From positions 11,032,271-11,096,270 of the forward strand of contig OZ234499.1 of NCBI GenBank assembly GCA_965153455.1: a DNA stretch of 64,000 bases. The letters run 5' to 3'. The translations under genes and the position numbers were made by a program. Below the pieces are notes generated by a model, which made no database searches, was not told the origin of the DNA, and saw only the letters and a list, made by a program, of their open reading frames with translations. This document shows positions 49,601 through 63,800 of the stretch, in pieces; position 1 is the first letter of the stretch; each line of letters opens with the position of its first letter. The stretch is from Sphagnum compactum (lineage: Eukaryota > Bryophyta > Sphagnopsida > Sphagnales).

Positions 49601-52600
49601 AGGAATTGATGGAATCAGTGGGGATGTTATGGTAGGTGATCCATACATACATGTTCAAACAGCTTTTTTTTCCTCTTGTGATTGGGTTTTCTCTTTTCTT
49701 TGGGGTTCAGTTTCCTGTGTTTAATGGTTGCTGATGGTTTCTGGTTTTTCGGTCAGATTTGAATTTATCCAGTTCCATATTATAGAGTCATCTCAAAATT
49801 ATTTCAGTTGCTTTAAACCATAAGTATTGAGAAGTTCTCAATACTTATAGAGATATATTAGAGATCAAGGTTTCTAGTATAATGTACCTGGCAGGATTTG
49901 TTTTGGAAATGGTCTTTAAGTGGTTTTAGACTGCATTCTGCTTCACTATAAAATGTGGTTTGTCATATATTGTTCCAACTTAATGCCTTGCAGAAGTGGC
50001 TTCTGAGATTGATATTCTTGTTGGTATTCAAAATCTTAAGCAGTTCTCATGATTCAAGTGGCAATCTGAAGTGATGGTATTCATGATTAAAGCATCTGTG
50101 ATTTTGTTCTGAATTCCATGTGGATGGTTGCATCTCCCTACAGGAGGAGCTAGTGGGGAAAGTACTCGAATTCCTTGAGAAGCCACACAAGACTACAGAT
50201 GTCTTATTGGAAGAGAAAGAACAGGTATGGAGTTACCCAACTTTGACATGGGATGAATTTTTCTCACTAAGCAGTTTTTAAAGTTGACCAATATTAAGGT
50301 TCTGGTTTGGAGGAACTCATGCATATGCCAGGTATATCCAGGAGAAGCCTGTGTTCAAAATGTTTAAGTTGAATTTCTCTTCCTTCTTTGGTGCTTGTAA
50401 AATTATCTATGTTTAAGTCAGATCTTAATTTGGATTCTGACATTTGAGTCATTTCATGAAATGTAGAAGTCATGGTATTTTCTAGATACCAATGCTAACC
50501 ATGGACTAAGTGTAGTTTGTAATCATCATGATTATAATGATACACCATCACAGCTTATGTCTCATGTTACTGTATTTGATGAAAGTGAGGAAAAAAATCT
50601 TGTGCCTGAGTTTTGATGAATTTACATGAGGGTGTCAAAATTCCTCTCCTGGTCCATTACTCTTGAGAACTTCCAGCTGAATTATATTTCAAGAATAGTC
50701 AATCTTCTGAGTTCTGTCCCTCACCCTGGTCCTTCATGCAGTTCAATCTAGGTTTTCATTTTCAAACTTATATTACAACCACTGCTAGGTTGTGTATTAC
50801 TTGGGAGTTGTAATCAGTGATGGGGGAGTGTGAACACGCAGGAGAAGCAATTGAAAAATGCAAGGAAGAGGTCATCTGGAAAGGGAACACTGGGAAGGTC
50901 ACCTAAGGTTAGCTTGGCATCAGTAGTTACAACAAAGAGTGTTATATATCTTTGCAATAGGTGTCTTATGTGTTTTGTTGTAAATTGTAGTTCGTGCACC
51001 TCAATGTTGCTAACCATTGAAAATTGTATTGCAATAGACTTGAACTGAAATGACCAGTGCAGACTTTTTGTGGCAAACATCCAAGGGTTGACTTACATAT
51101 GTTGTTGTGGAAGGCCAGACAGACAGATATCATAAGGGTTCATGATGTCATGTCTTGGTGTAATTTTGCAATCAGGCTTGCAACATCAGTTGTAGACCTC
51201 TTCTTTTGCAGGGATGTCTGTGATATAACATCCCACTTCTATGCATCTGGATGCTGTGCACTTGTAAGGGATCTGACTAGCAGTTTGAAATTCCTGAGCT
51301 GTCACTCTGCTTTTCTGTTATGTTCAGAAGCACAAGGTTGATGGTGAATCCTCAACAAAAAGAGGGAGAAGGAAACTTGCTGAGGAAAGTGATCTTGGTG
51401 AATCAGCAAAGAGTGAGGATGATGATGCCCTAGAAGAGGAAGAGGAAGAGGAGATTGAGAAAAAACATTTTACTTTCAAGGATGAGGATCATGAGGAAGA
51501 TTCAGATTCTGATGCAGTGGAAGAGAAAAAGAAAAAATCTGCAAAGAAGTTATCAAAGCCATCTTCCAAAAAGGACAGCAAGGTTGGTGTGAGTATCTTC
51601 TGTGTTTCCCTCAGTTGGAACAAATCTGTTGGTGTTGCTGTAAAGGTTTTAGAATCTATGTGGCATTGATCGCCATATGTTAAGGCATCTGGTATTTGTG
51701 AGAGTTTCGCTTGCCTGGACTATGTCAGCACTCCATGTTATGGACCTATGCTAAGGCATTCATTGTTGTAATATACAGTTTGGCTGTGATAGGAGCTTCT
51801 AAATTATGGCTGCTTACGTTATCTCAAGAAACTTACACACCAGTAAGTCAATTTAATTTGTATCTTTGTATCCTTGCTATTTGTGTATAATCTGTGTCAT
51901 TTTTCACCAGCAGCAGCCCGAAACCGAGGTGAGTTCTGATTACAAGGAAAAAGAGAAACGCGAAGCAGAGGACATGCCACCAAAGAAGTCTATGACGAAA
52001 ACTCCAGCCAAGCTATCAACCCCTGAGAGTTCTCCCAAGGCATCCTCAAAGCCAGTTGAGAAAGTGTACACTAAGAATGCAAGAAAGCAAAATAGGCAAA
52101 AAGAGACAGAAAAGGAAAAGGAGAAGCTGAAGAAGGTGAAGGAGAAGGAGAAACAGAAAGAGGAGAGAAAGGAGAAGGGAAATAAGGTGAAAGAGGAGAA
52201 GGGGAAAGAGACAACATTGCCCGAACTTGGGCCAGGAAGACCCAAAAAGTCAGATGTGACCCTTGGAAAGTCAGATGGTGTGAGCTCCCAGTCCACAATT
52301 TCAGCAGCTGACGACAAGGGTAAGTGCAGGATAACTTTTGACCAACTGCATAACACGTGTTTGTTAAGGCTATTGCCTGTTTCATTCCTACCATCCATGT
52401 CTTTCTCTCAGTCACAATGCCTCAGAGTGAAGAAAGTCCCTTTGTGCAAGGATATCATCATGAGATTGGAGTGGAGCTCAATGAGAAGGCCTCTCTCTCC
52501 ACTTTTACAGGTTATTACTTGATAAGATTGTTTGTCTGACGATCCAATGTACATTATTGAGAACCTTTAGTGTTTTATTGCAGATCCAGCTCAGAGGAAC

Positions 52601-53823
52601 AAATCATATATGGTGAAGGAGAGCAAACCAAGAAAAAGCAAAAATGTTCCATCTGATGAGCAATTGCAGTCTGAGATCAGAGCCCTTCTGATAGATGCAG
52701 ACTTCAGTAAGGTGAGTGATGCCACTGAAGTACATCAGTAGCTTCATGAGTATGAGATGGCTTGTGGAGATGGTATTGATGGCTTCTGATTGTATGCATC
52801 ATTGCAGTGCATTCAACACCACCACCGGTCAAGGTGAATGACCACTTCTAGGTGTTTGTGATCACTGACTTTTGTGATAATCTGGTCATTTTGATGTATT
52901 TCTCCTGTGATTTTGGTGTGCAGGTCACTTTTACGGATGTTATAACCCAACTTGGTAAGCCATGTGCCCTTGGAAGTTATATCTGCAATTTTTAATCGAT
53001 GCCATATATGAGGTGCTAATAGTCTCATGGTAGTTTAAACAGGAGAGATAAATTGTTACCTGCACATCTGCTTCTTATACCACCATCTTGGCCAAAAGTG
53101 ATTCCAAGTAATCTTGTATACACTTCCAATGAGTACCACAGCAGGTGCCACTTGGTGGTCTTCAGGGTGCATTGTCGTGTTACATATTGACCTGTTGATG
53201 GACCAAACAGCCGACAATTCCAGTTTTGTAAGGCTCTATGCATCCAGCATCTGATGGCCTCTGGTATGCTGTTATGGATTTCAGAGGGGAAATTTGGTGT
53301 AAGCTTGACTGAGCACAAGACACATGTGAAGAAGCTAATAAAGGAAGAAATAAGTAAGCTTGCAGAGAAGGAGGATGATGAACCAGAAACAGAAGTAGGA
53401 GCAGCGTCCCAAGCAGAAGCTGAAGGAGAAGCAGAGCCAAGAGCAGATGCTGAAGCAGAATGTGAACCAGTGCCAGAATCAGAGCTTGAAACAGCACCAG
53501 AAGCAGTTGCAGAACTTAAGGCAACACCAGAGCAAAAATCAGAACCCAAGCAGGAGGAGGGATCAGAAATTCAAGCAGAGGCTGAGGTGGAGGCAAAGGC
53601 ATCACCAAGAGGGGAGGCAGAAGTGTCACAACAAGTGGCACCAGAGGTCAAAACTGATGTCACTGAGGAAGTGGAAGACATGGTACTGGAACCTGGAACA
53701 ACACAAAAACCAGGACCAGAGCCTACACCAACAGTAGTAGCAGACACCAAAGAGAATGCTCAACCGGATGTAGGTACAGAACTAGAATTGAAAACTGCTG
53801 CAAATGAAACTGAAAGAATTTAA
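46644..53823 (+). CDS. DEK-type chromatin protein
   Basis: Thirteen exons (46644-47255, 47629-47662, 48212-48294, 48745-48804, 49067-49174, 50144-50224, 50842-50907, 51328-51588, 51911-52319, 52412-52510, 52584-52711, 52924-52954, 53285-53823) join in phase to 836 aa. DEK proteins are nuclear DNA-binding factors that shape chromatin. Visible parts: acidic N-terminus with a polyalanine run; AT-hook-like KRPGRPKK (about 136); DRPTRERKSIERF; GEGTPFKDIPN (205-215) followed by a helical SAP-like block (about 216-326, e.g. FSGYVWTENQEKERSRVKEK); Lys/Glu coiled regions; a second GRPKK (about 542); and the DEK C-terminal domain (about 615-680, IRALLIDADFSKVTF...). A Glu/Ala/Pro-rich tail of about 155 residues follows, which is unusual, and protein-like sequence continues past the stop. 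The donor at 51588 (GTGAGT) was preferred over 51582; the acceptor at 51910 is one of three tandem CAGs. Confidence 0.92.
49548..49660 (+). repeat. Possible intronic dispersed repeat, copy 5
   Basis: Within intron 5 of the DEK gene. acagaaactcag and atggaatcagtggggatgttatgg resemble acagaaactcagg and atgaagtcagtggggagtaatgg of the kinase-intron copy, in the same order. Divergence is high. Confidence 0.35.
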
Positions 53824-55080
53824 GAGATAGCATAGGAAAAGCAGGATGGGTCTGAAAAAGCTGCATTTGAACTCAAAGAGTCAATAGAGCAAATGGTGGA
53901 AGGTGATGAAGGGGAACAAGTTCATGGTTGACAGGAGTTCAACTATTTGTGAAGACCTGCAGCTGACCTGGTTAACCTTGAGCCTGAGGAGACCTCCTTC
54001 TGGCATACAGGGAGAATAGGTGGTGAAATATGTCATGGGGGAGAGATGACATGATGGCTTGATTTTGTTCCTTGCTAGGTAACAGCACATCTTGCTTTTT
54101 CCCTTGTTCTGTACCTTTCACTTTGATTTAATTTCTCTAGATTTGTACTTAATGAAGTAGCTCTTTAAGAGACCCAGTTACATTTTGGACATTAAATCGT
54201 TTTTGTTTAACGGCTTAAAATTGCTGTGAATTAAGAAGGGAGAATCTGCATCTGATCATTAAAGGGTGTAAATTTTGATACACCATCTGGCAACAATAGT
54301 GACCCACCTACCAGTATGACACCTTTTGTTTTACTAGTCCTCCTGGCAAGCTTCATATACAAAACTAGTTCAGGTCACATTCCAGGTGTTCAATTGGGGG
54401 TTTTATAAGGATTAATCAGGAAAATGGAGTTCTGTGTTTTAATGACTGTTTTTGGTTGCAATTGGAACTGATCATCACTGTTTCCTTGTAGAGAGTGTTT
54501 TGCAATATATAAGGTGTTTGAAAAGTGAAACCTGGCTGATTACAGTGTACTTCATGCGAGTCAGTCCTAATGTGTTCAGTTTCATTCTCTGCTGTGTTTT
54601 GCAATTTTGCAGAAGTATTTGTAGTTGAACAGTTGAGTACAGTGGCTGTGCATTCGTAAGTGTTTTCACAGCAAGCTTGGGATGGTGGAAGGTTGTGTTG
54701 AACCAACCATGTATCAGAGCAGCATCTTCCTGTTGGAAATTTTCCAGAAACTGGAAAAAACGACAGATTATTGCATTGAAAACATGGAAATCTACCTGAG
54801 GACCTTGGAGAAAGCTTTGACCTTGTCTTTTTATTGAAGCTCCTAGACACAAGGCAGAAACATAGAACCTTGCAAGTTCATTCAAGTTTGGTACATTCAT
54901 GGTGTCCTGCAGAATATATTCTGGTGCAAAAAATACTATGAGCAGTTTGCTGCATCGGGGGCTGGGATCAGGTCTGCAAGTGCAGCTTGTCAGAGGAGAG
55001 CTGGGACAAAAGATGGGTAATCATTTTCCCCTTTCCATTGTCATTCTATGTGTTTTGTAATGTTGGATGTATTTTGTTTG
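53824..55080 (+). other. 3' flank of the DEK gene
   Basis: Starts with about 100 bp that still read as acidic protein in the DEK frame beyond two stops, then likely 3' UTR. Two overlapping minus-strand frames (54416-54850 and 54475-54900) have no family features. Confidence 0.5.
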
Positions 55081-55089
55081 TTTTAGTTT

Positions 55090-55175
55090 GACAAAAATAA
55101 TAAACACAACTATTACCTTCAAAGTGTTTCTTGTGGAGCTTTTCTCTGCAATCTCACAGATGTGTTAGTGCACTC
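55090..55175 (+). repeat. Intronic dispersed repeat, copy 4 (tail only)
   Basis: ttaccttcaaagtgtttcttgtggag and ttttctctgcaatctca match the tail of the copies in the DOMON-b561 intron 2 and the kinase intron 3. Here it lies downstream of the DEK gene. Confidence 0.5.
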
Positions 55176-55199
55176 TAGATGATCTGAGGACAAACTGCT

Positions 55200-58100
55200 A
55201 CGCCAATAGTTCATAGGATTTTTGTGTTTAGTGTTCAAGGATTAGGGCGGGAGGATCTCTGAAGGCAGTGTTGACGATCAAATGCAAAAGTGAGAATTTC
55301 CCATTCTGGGTTTTCAAAGTTTTCAAAGAACTGGGAGGTCTACTGAAAGAACTGATGGTCCATGTCGTTTCTTTCACTGGTTCTTTCATTTTTTCAGAAC
55401 TGCAATTTCAGGTAAAGCCAGTTTGATTTTTGAGAACCACTGGTCGGGGTTCAATATACCCAACATCTACTGGCCAGTACTTTCTTTGAAAAAGAGAGCT
55501 AACACTAGGTCCAAACTCAGGCCATGGCTATTTAAAGCCAGAACTTCATAGAAATCCATGTTTATAGGCCAATCATTCTACTGCTAGTAAACCTGCTCTT
55601 CATAAGAAATATCTGTTTAGTTAACTTCTTTAGGAGTGCCTTCTCAACCAGAATACGCAGTTTTGACAAACTGTGATTGGCTATCATCAGGATGGGAGAA
55701 GTGGAGGAGGGTGTTGCCATTTCAATGGATCCAAAGGCTGGTGTTGTGGACATGCTCGTTACCTTGTGAATAACCCTTAACATTGTTTAAGACATTGATT
55801 GACAAACTTTATTTTGGAGGAGCTGACAACACTTGTGAACCATAATCACAAGTAATGCAAGATCTATAGTTGAAGTTCACATTTGAACTAAGTGTTTGTC
55901 GAAATTGGGCTTCGCATAATGCTTTTCTAACTTTCATCTTGTACATGTCTGTGTGGCCATGTTCAGTACATTCACGTGAAATTGTGCCAAAAGCATCATA
56001 TGTGATGATGCAATTTTTATTGCATCTTACATTAATTTGATCAAATTTGTTGGCCCATAGTTCAAAAGTTTGAAAAACTAAAGAATTCTTGAATTGCGTA
56101 GGGCTAATTGATGACACCTTTGTAAGCCCTATCCAATTGAGGCTTACAAGACCATGGTTCAATGATTAGAAGAAAAGATTTAGGGTTAGGGTTGTTAATC
56201 ACCATGGTGTATTCATTTACTTGTTTATTAGCTATTCAAGATTTTTTCATGATGTTACCATTGTACAATTATACTACAATCATTTGAACACTACAAAATT
56301 GGACCGATGTTTTGTTCACATAGATGATTACTAAATGAATACCTACCAAGTGACTTAAGAAATATGAAAAAATAAATGTTCATCATTGTGCAAGATTGGT
56401 AAGTGTGAGTTAGCTCCAATGTTAACAAGCCTAGAATTAAAGCATAGAAATGATGCACTTAAGCTATAAAATCAAAGTGGAATGGAAAATAAGTTTCAAG
56501 CATAAGTGGAGGCATTTAATGAGAATATTTCATTCAACAAATTTCAAATACAATAACTATTTTGTATTTAACAATAATTATTTAAAAATATAACTCTTAT
56601 TATTAAAACTTTACATAAAATATGCATGGAGTTTACAAAAAAAAAATCATTGAAAACACCTAGCAAACTCAATCGATCATAGTTGGGATTGAAACTTTTA
56701 GAAGTTTTTTTAATTTTCTTTGAACTTTACTTCAATTGTCACAATTAAAACCCTAGATTCCTTGAAGTTGTTAATTTTGGCTTTTTCTTTTCTTTTTCCC
56801 AAGATTCAAATTATGCATCGTAATTAAAATGTTTTTTCTTCTCAATGTAGAATCCTAACTTTATAGTTTGAATTGATTCTCACCTGTCAAAATTAGGTTT
56901 TGTATGAACAAAAGGTCATGAATACAATGTTTTCAAATTGTTGTTCCAAACATGTTCACTTTTGTCATATCCTTCTCCGAAAGAATAAAATTCAACTTGG
57001 GTCATTTAAAAAAGCTAGAAGGGGCATTAACTATAGTAAATTTAACAAAACTTGATTGGATTCTAACCATCAATCATGTTTTACCATCATTTCAAAACAA
57101 CATAGAAGACATATGCATTGTGTTCTTAAAATGGGCCAAGACCTCCTCACTTTACTAGACCACTTTTTTATTATCATTTTCATTAAAGGTTCATGTTTTT
57201 GAATCTTTCAAAGTGCCACATACTTAGCTGATCCTTGTGTGTCCTTAATAATTTTAACATCCAGGAATCCCTTTGTGAAAGTATTGTAGCCTACCTTCCA
57301 CACATTAATAAGAGGAAGTTGAATATTAACTTGTTTCCTACCCTAATAATAAACACCACAATAATAATTATATGCAATGACCATGGTGTTCAAATGCAAA
57401 GATTAAACACCTTCTAGCTTGAATCTTTCAAACCAAACGGTGTTTTTGCTTTCTATTTGATCAACATCTTCATAACAACCCTTTGATGCTCAATTTTTCA
57501 TTATCTCATAAAAGCATTTATGATTATTAGGATTAATCAAATAGACATGACATGTCAATTTTGCATTTGATTTCATGTCAAATTTTCAATCTAAATAAAG
57601 ACATGATTAATTGACCATAATGTCTTTTACTAGTTTGTTTCATTTGAATATAAAGGTAATTAGTAATAATTTTAAAGAAAAATACAAAAAAAGAAAAAAA
57701 TAATAACACGTTTATTAATTTATTTATTTATTTACAGTCAATTAAATGAATTTTCTTTATAGTCATTGTACCATCCATGATATGAAGCATAGATGATGGT
57801 ACATGTGAAAACATATTCTCAATACCCATCCTTCCTCCAATCCAAATGGATTATGGCACATATGATATGTTGTGCCACCAAAATTGAAATTTTAAAATGT
57901 TCACCACTATAGATTGTCTTGCAAACAATATGGAAACTTGGTTATGAGGTATGCATAACTCAATTCAAATTCAAAGTGAAATTGGCTAATTTATATTTTG
58001 GTTATGGGATCAATTTGATCTGATATGGGAATATTAGTAGTCAATGCACATTTACCTTGGTGTGGTTGACTAATTCACCAATCATGTTTAAATTGAATGT

Positions 58101-60470
58101 TGTTCAAAAGATGCCTACACTAGAAATTCAATGATGTTTTATCACCCCTACAAGTTCAAAATATTTCAAGGAACTTAAATGATGCCAAAGTGCAAGTGAT
58201 CTCCAATTGCAATATTGGATTTGTAGCCTTCTATTAAACTTTTCCATATTGCAACATTATTGTGTGATCATCAATATGTGTTGTTGAAGCTAGTCAAGTT
58301 TTTTCCTTGCTCTAATCCATTCGTTTTGAACTTCCACCAATGTTACATATTGTTTTCACATCAAAATCTTGCACAAGTCCAATTTTGCCTCTTTGAAGCT
58401 TTTGAGTGTGTTTATATTTCAATTCTTCTCGTATAGTCATGACTTATTTGTCCTACTCCAAGGCCATTACTTTTTTCTCAATATTTATTGGTATGGAGTT
58501 CCAGTTCAATTGTTTCTCCCTATGCCTTTGACATCTTTAATAACTTGGATAATTCAAGGATGTCCCTCTTAAAACATCTTTTGCAAAAGCCAATGATTTT
58601 TCTATTCAAACCTATTTCTTTTGTTCAAGCCCTTGTTACCTTAAATTACAAATGTAAATCGCTCAAATCACAGCATCAATTATTTGTGCCCTTGCCTCCA
58701 TGGAGTGCAATCTTGGCATCACAATGGACCTAAATGAAATTGGGGTTTGCTTTGGACCTTTTACTCCCAAGTCTTGACTCACTTCAAGTGAGACTCCCCA
58801 CATATAAGTCCAATTTTGTGACAAATTTACTATGACATGAATTGGCACCATGTCACAATGTGCCTCCTCAAATGTTGATGGTATTAACCCATCAATCAAC
58901 ATCAACTACATGAGTAGTATCTCTTTAATGTTTAACACATCAACAACACCTAAATGTTAAATGTAAAATTTAGGGGCTCCTATTATTATCAATTGAAAAT
59001 AATTTTTATTCACAATTTGGGTTGTTGAAATTACTTGGGTTGTATAAATGGTTAATCAACTTCCACCCCACTGCCACCTCTATGTACACCATTTGCACAC
59101 TAGCACAACATTATGAGGAAAGAAATTTTTTTCACAAATAGCTAGGTTGATTTCTAACATTTACACATATATTTTTTCATTCATGCAATGTTAAGGGTGG
59201 AAAATCTTCCTAAGCTAGTTAACACCATGAGCATCCTAGTAATTAGTTGGTTACTAGTGGTAGATTTACTTACCATCTTTTATTTACCTAAAGGATGAAG
59301 TTAATAGGGTGGATAGTTTTTAAGAATAAGGATTGGTATTTGTTAACCAATCAACTAATGTGATGTGTGGAACATATAAGAATAAGGAGAAGAAGATAAG
59401 GAAACTCACATGTGTGGTGGGCAACCTTCTTTAGTTCTTTAATTATTTCTTGAAGGGAAAGAAGGAAGATATAAAGATGATTTTAAATTGGATGTGGTTA
59501 GGAGAATTCTTTTAGGGAAGAAATGTGTATGTGACATTGGAGAAAGAAGAGGAAAGTATGGAAGTAGAATGTACTCTTATTATTGCGATGAAAAATGATT
59601 GATGGATTTTCATGGTTTTTTGTTGATGTTTTTGTTTTATCTAGAATATGAAAGAAATATAAGGAGAAAAGTTCATACTTGGACTATATAAAGTTTTGTT
59701 GTGCTCATATATTAATTTTGTGTTTCTTCTATGAGATTAAAAATATTATATATTATTTGTGGTAGTCTTTAGAATAGGAAATACATTCTAACACAGGATA
59801 GTAGTTGCCACTAAAAGGTAGTAACAAGGAGGTAGACTTGATATTTGAGGTTTTCAAGGAAGGTAACATTGTTCCAAACGGTAAGTAGCACAACTAGAAG
59901 GTCTTAAGGGGGCTACAAACAATAGACAAGACTACAAGAGGTTTGTAGGTGTTACAGACAATAGGTAAAAGTTACAGGAGGTTTATAGGTAGCCATGGGT
60001 TTTCTTTCAAGTCCACAGATGATAGTAGGTGCAAGGTAGTAGTTGGTGTAGGATGGTAGCTTTTACAGGAAGGTAGGTAGATAAAAGACATGTTTCACTT
60101 TCATGCCTTTCCATTTTTCTTTTTCTTTTTTTTCTACCCAATAGCCCTTTCCTTTATGGTAATTAGGTTGTCAAATCTTGTGGTTTTACATGTAATTATT
60201 AAAATAAATAACATTGCACATTTAATGTGTGACATGTTTATTCAAAGGCCATTAATATGACATCATTCAATGTATCATATCTAATCTACTCATGTCCATG
60301 GGCAATTCACAACTTGCCATTGAACATGCACTAATATGTGTGAATCCTATAAAATGTATAGGTTCGCATTATTCTTTTTTTGTTTTTTGTCTTTTTATAC
60401 ACTAACTATCTTCTAAACATTCGCCTTGACTTATTTTTTATTTTCAAAATCATTTGACATTATTAATGTA
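55200..60470. other. AT-rich spacer, no gene seen
   Basis: Short chance ORFs only. From about 59760 to 60090 the + strand is rich in ggtagta/gtaggtag words, the purine-sense counterpart of the CCTA tract at 1.7-2.5 kb. Confidence 0.45.
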
Positions 60471-60477
60471 CTTTCAT

Positions 60478-60804
60478 CCCAAGGGGGACACTTAGTATAA
60501 AGTTTGGGATTTACATGCATCAAATGACCATTTTTAGGGGGGTATCAAATAATTGTCCAACCTATTTTTATCACCTTATTATTATCTTTTTTTAATATAT
60601 ACATATTAAAACCACCTTACATTAATTATAATCCATTATTTCAAATTATTACATATCTTATATTATAATTAAATTGAATTTTTGAATAAATGTACCCTAT
60701 TTTTAATTAATTAACTTATAGTTTTTACCTAATAACTAATATATTGCACCCTATATTTTTACTCATGTATTTTTATTTTTATTTTTACTAATGTCCCCCT
60801 TGGG
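60478..60804 (-). mobile_element. MITE family A, copy 3, reverse orientation
   Basis: Ends CCCAAGGGGGACACTTAG and ATGTCCCCCTTGGG are inverted repeats, and the internal sequence is the reverse complement of 39192-39498. Flanked by a 7-bp direct repeat ACTTTCA (before the T preceding the left CCC, and directly after the right GGG). Confidence 0.87.
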
Positions 60805-63800
60805 ACTTTCAATTTTTTTGGATGGAATAATTTAAATGAGGTCTTTCAAAGTTTTCTAAACCCACATATTTATTTTTAAAAAAAATTTATCATTTACTTG
60901 CAAAAAAATTACAATGCAAAAATAATAATTAAAATCACATTTACACCCAAAAAAAATACAAACAAGATGAAAAGTAAAAAAAAATGCATAACTTCATAAA
61001 GGTATAGTAACAAAAACTAACAACAATTGTAAAAAACAATTTAAGCATAAAGATTTCATCACTTTGAAAAAGCCGGTCCCACTTTCCTTCAAGATGTGAA
61101 ATAAAAAATGTTAATTACACAACCTTAAAACTTCAAACCTCAAAAAAGAAAGTGAAGATATGAAATGTGATTCACCTTTTATATATGTTTTTTTTTACCA
61201 TTTTTTAAACTAATGATTTATTAAAATACAACATTTGAAATTTGTTTGGGCATTCATGAACATCATGAATATTGTCCACAATGATGGGACCTTACACATG
61301 ATCTTGCCGAAGACAACATCATGTTTCATTTTCCAATGGAAAACCCTTAGACTATTGATTATATTGATGTATTTAATTAAGGTGAAATAGGGTGCATTAG
61401 TCTATGGATGCGCCACATAAGAAGTGATGAAAATTGGAATGAAAAAATGATATTGAAGGGCTTTTGAGTTAGTTTTTTATATAAAAACATGGATCCATTT
61501 TGCATTTCCAAGGCCTATTACAAATCAATACCCAAAAACCCAAAAATTCAAGTCATTTTGAGTTGAAGTCCTTGCATGAACAATATGGGATAAAACATTT
61601 AACAGAAATTACTTACTATGCCAAAACTTGGCATTTTGTGACTAATCCTTTTCAACTTGTGTGAAAAAATTTACACACATGCTTTTGTTCAAAATGTACA
61701 CAAAATATCACATTTGATATATGACATTAGGGTGGAACTACTTTTGTAATTGTTGCTTAACATTAGAAGGCATTATTTGATTAAAAGTGATGGTTAAATT
61801 TTCATGAAAAAAACCTTGTGCATCTATAGTTCAACAATTTGGATAAGTGCAATTTTATGAATCTATTCACAAAATTATCATACAAGGATTAAACAAGTTA
61901 ATTCAAAACATTACTAATTAGTTTAAACACAAGGAATAAACCAATTGAAGAAAAATGTCATAACTTGTTATCTTGAAATTGCAAGTAACAGACCCACCTC
62001 CCTTAAAATGGCCATCACCAATACATATGAACTCCAAATTCAACCATCTTCAAGGGGGTTCTACTTTTAAACTTTTAATCCTGTTAAAACCATTAATAAT
62101 TATTACCTCAAAGTTAATGTATTTATGGTACTTGACAAAGCAACAAACACATTGTCATGCCAAGATCCATATTCAATCCTTAATCCTAATTCTAGTGAAA
62201 TTAAATTCTCAAAAATCCTAGAAATTATTGTTCACCAAATGACAATAAAAATGCACTAAGATATCAACATTTAAACTAGGTGAAATTGTGTTGTATTGCT
62301 ACCATTACGTAATTCACAACCCTTGCTAATCACATCCAAAGAAATTGAGACTTTTCATAGATGTGTAACAACAAGCAATTCAACAAACAAGTTACACAAA
62401 ATTGGCACTAGCATCAACCAAATTTTCATAACCAGTAAATTATTTTGTAATATATTTTAACCAAAAAAACTTGTGGATCAAAAAAAATTATTCACTTCAT
62501 CATGAATGTTGGAATACAATAGACATGAAAAATCATAAAATTGATTACTTTCACTTTGAACACGTATCCTCAAGTTTTGGCCTAAAGCTATTTTTTCCTA
62601 TAAACCTTAATTTAAAGTTCCCATAGGTGGATTTACTAGCTAGTTCAAATATTGTGGTTTTTGGGTCATTGTTTGCAATTTGAATTTTTCTTTGCTTATG
62701 TTAGAACCAAGGGGTTAATACCTAGTTTGATGATAGATCTAAAAGCCCCCTTTTATTTGAATTTGGGATGTTGAAGTGTACAAGAACCTAAAAAATATAA
62801 ACACATGGGTTCTGTTAATTATTCCACAATAGTTCACAATGATCAACACCATTCAATTCCAAATGACTTTGATTGTAATTGACATTTTTTTTTCAAAGGC
62901 TTTGGGCTAGTGTGAAAAAAAAATTCATCTTCAATTTCCTTTCCCTCCCATGGCAATGTCTCATCATCCTGTCTTGCCTTGCTCAAAATTTCCCATACAA
63001 CTTTGTTAATATGTTTTTCAGAGCATGACCTTAGTCACCTTAACTTTTCAAATGTTAGCTATTACTAAAATCTAAATTGTAAACCACATTAAACTACAAG
63101 AACCAACCAAATTATGAAAAACCAAAATAAAAACATTTAAATGCATCAAAAGCACTAGTCATGGGGTGGTTGCAAAGTAAGGTGGCTCACTTTTTGTGGC
63201 ACAATTCAGTTTTTTGCAGAGTGGCATGCATTTACATGCTATTAACATGGCATAAAAACAATAATTTTCCAAATTTGTGGCTAGATTTAAATTGTCAACT
63301 TGAAAAAGAAGACATTTATTTTTTAAAATTGTAACATATATACACCAAATATATAGTAATGGACTTTTGAAGTTGAAAAATATGAATTGGTTTGTTGTTT
63401 GTGCCTCTATATACATGCATTTTTTGGTATGAATTTTACTTGGGATATATTATAGGGACTCAACATATGATATATTAAAACAAAAAAAACACATATGCAA
63501 AAGAATTGTTAGAAAAAAATAACCAAAAAAAAGTTATGGACTTTTGAATGGTTTAAAATGAGCCATATTTTCATAAGTCCATATCATAATCATTTTTGGG
63601 TGGATTTCAATTTTTATTTTTTTTAACATGTACATTAAAAAAATAATAGAATGGTTTATTTTCATATGGGCTTTTTAGTTCATTAACCACATGTAATTCC
63701 CCATTAAATTAATGATATCAAAATAGACTTCCATTTAACATTACCATATGGACTTTTGGGAGTGGAGCATCCACCGAAAATGAGCCACCTTAAAGTGCAT

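Noticed and set aside
53025-53549. 174-codon minus-strand Ser/Ala-rich frame
   Set aside because: Antisense shadow of the DEK tail repeats.
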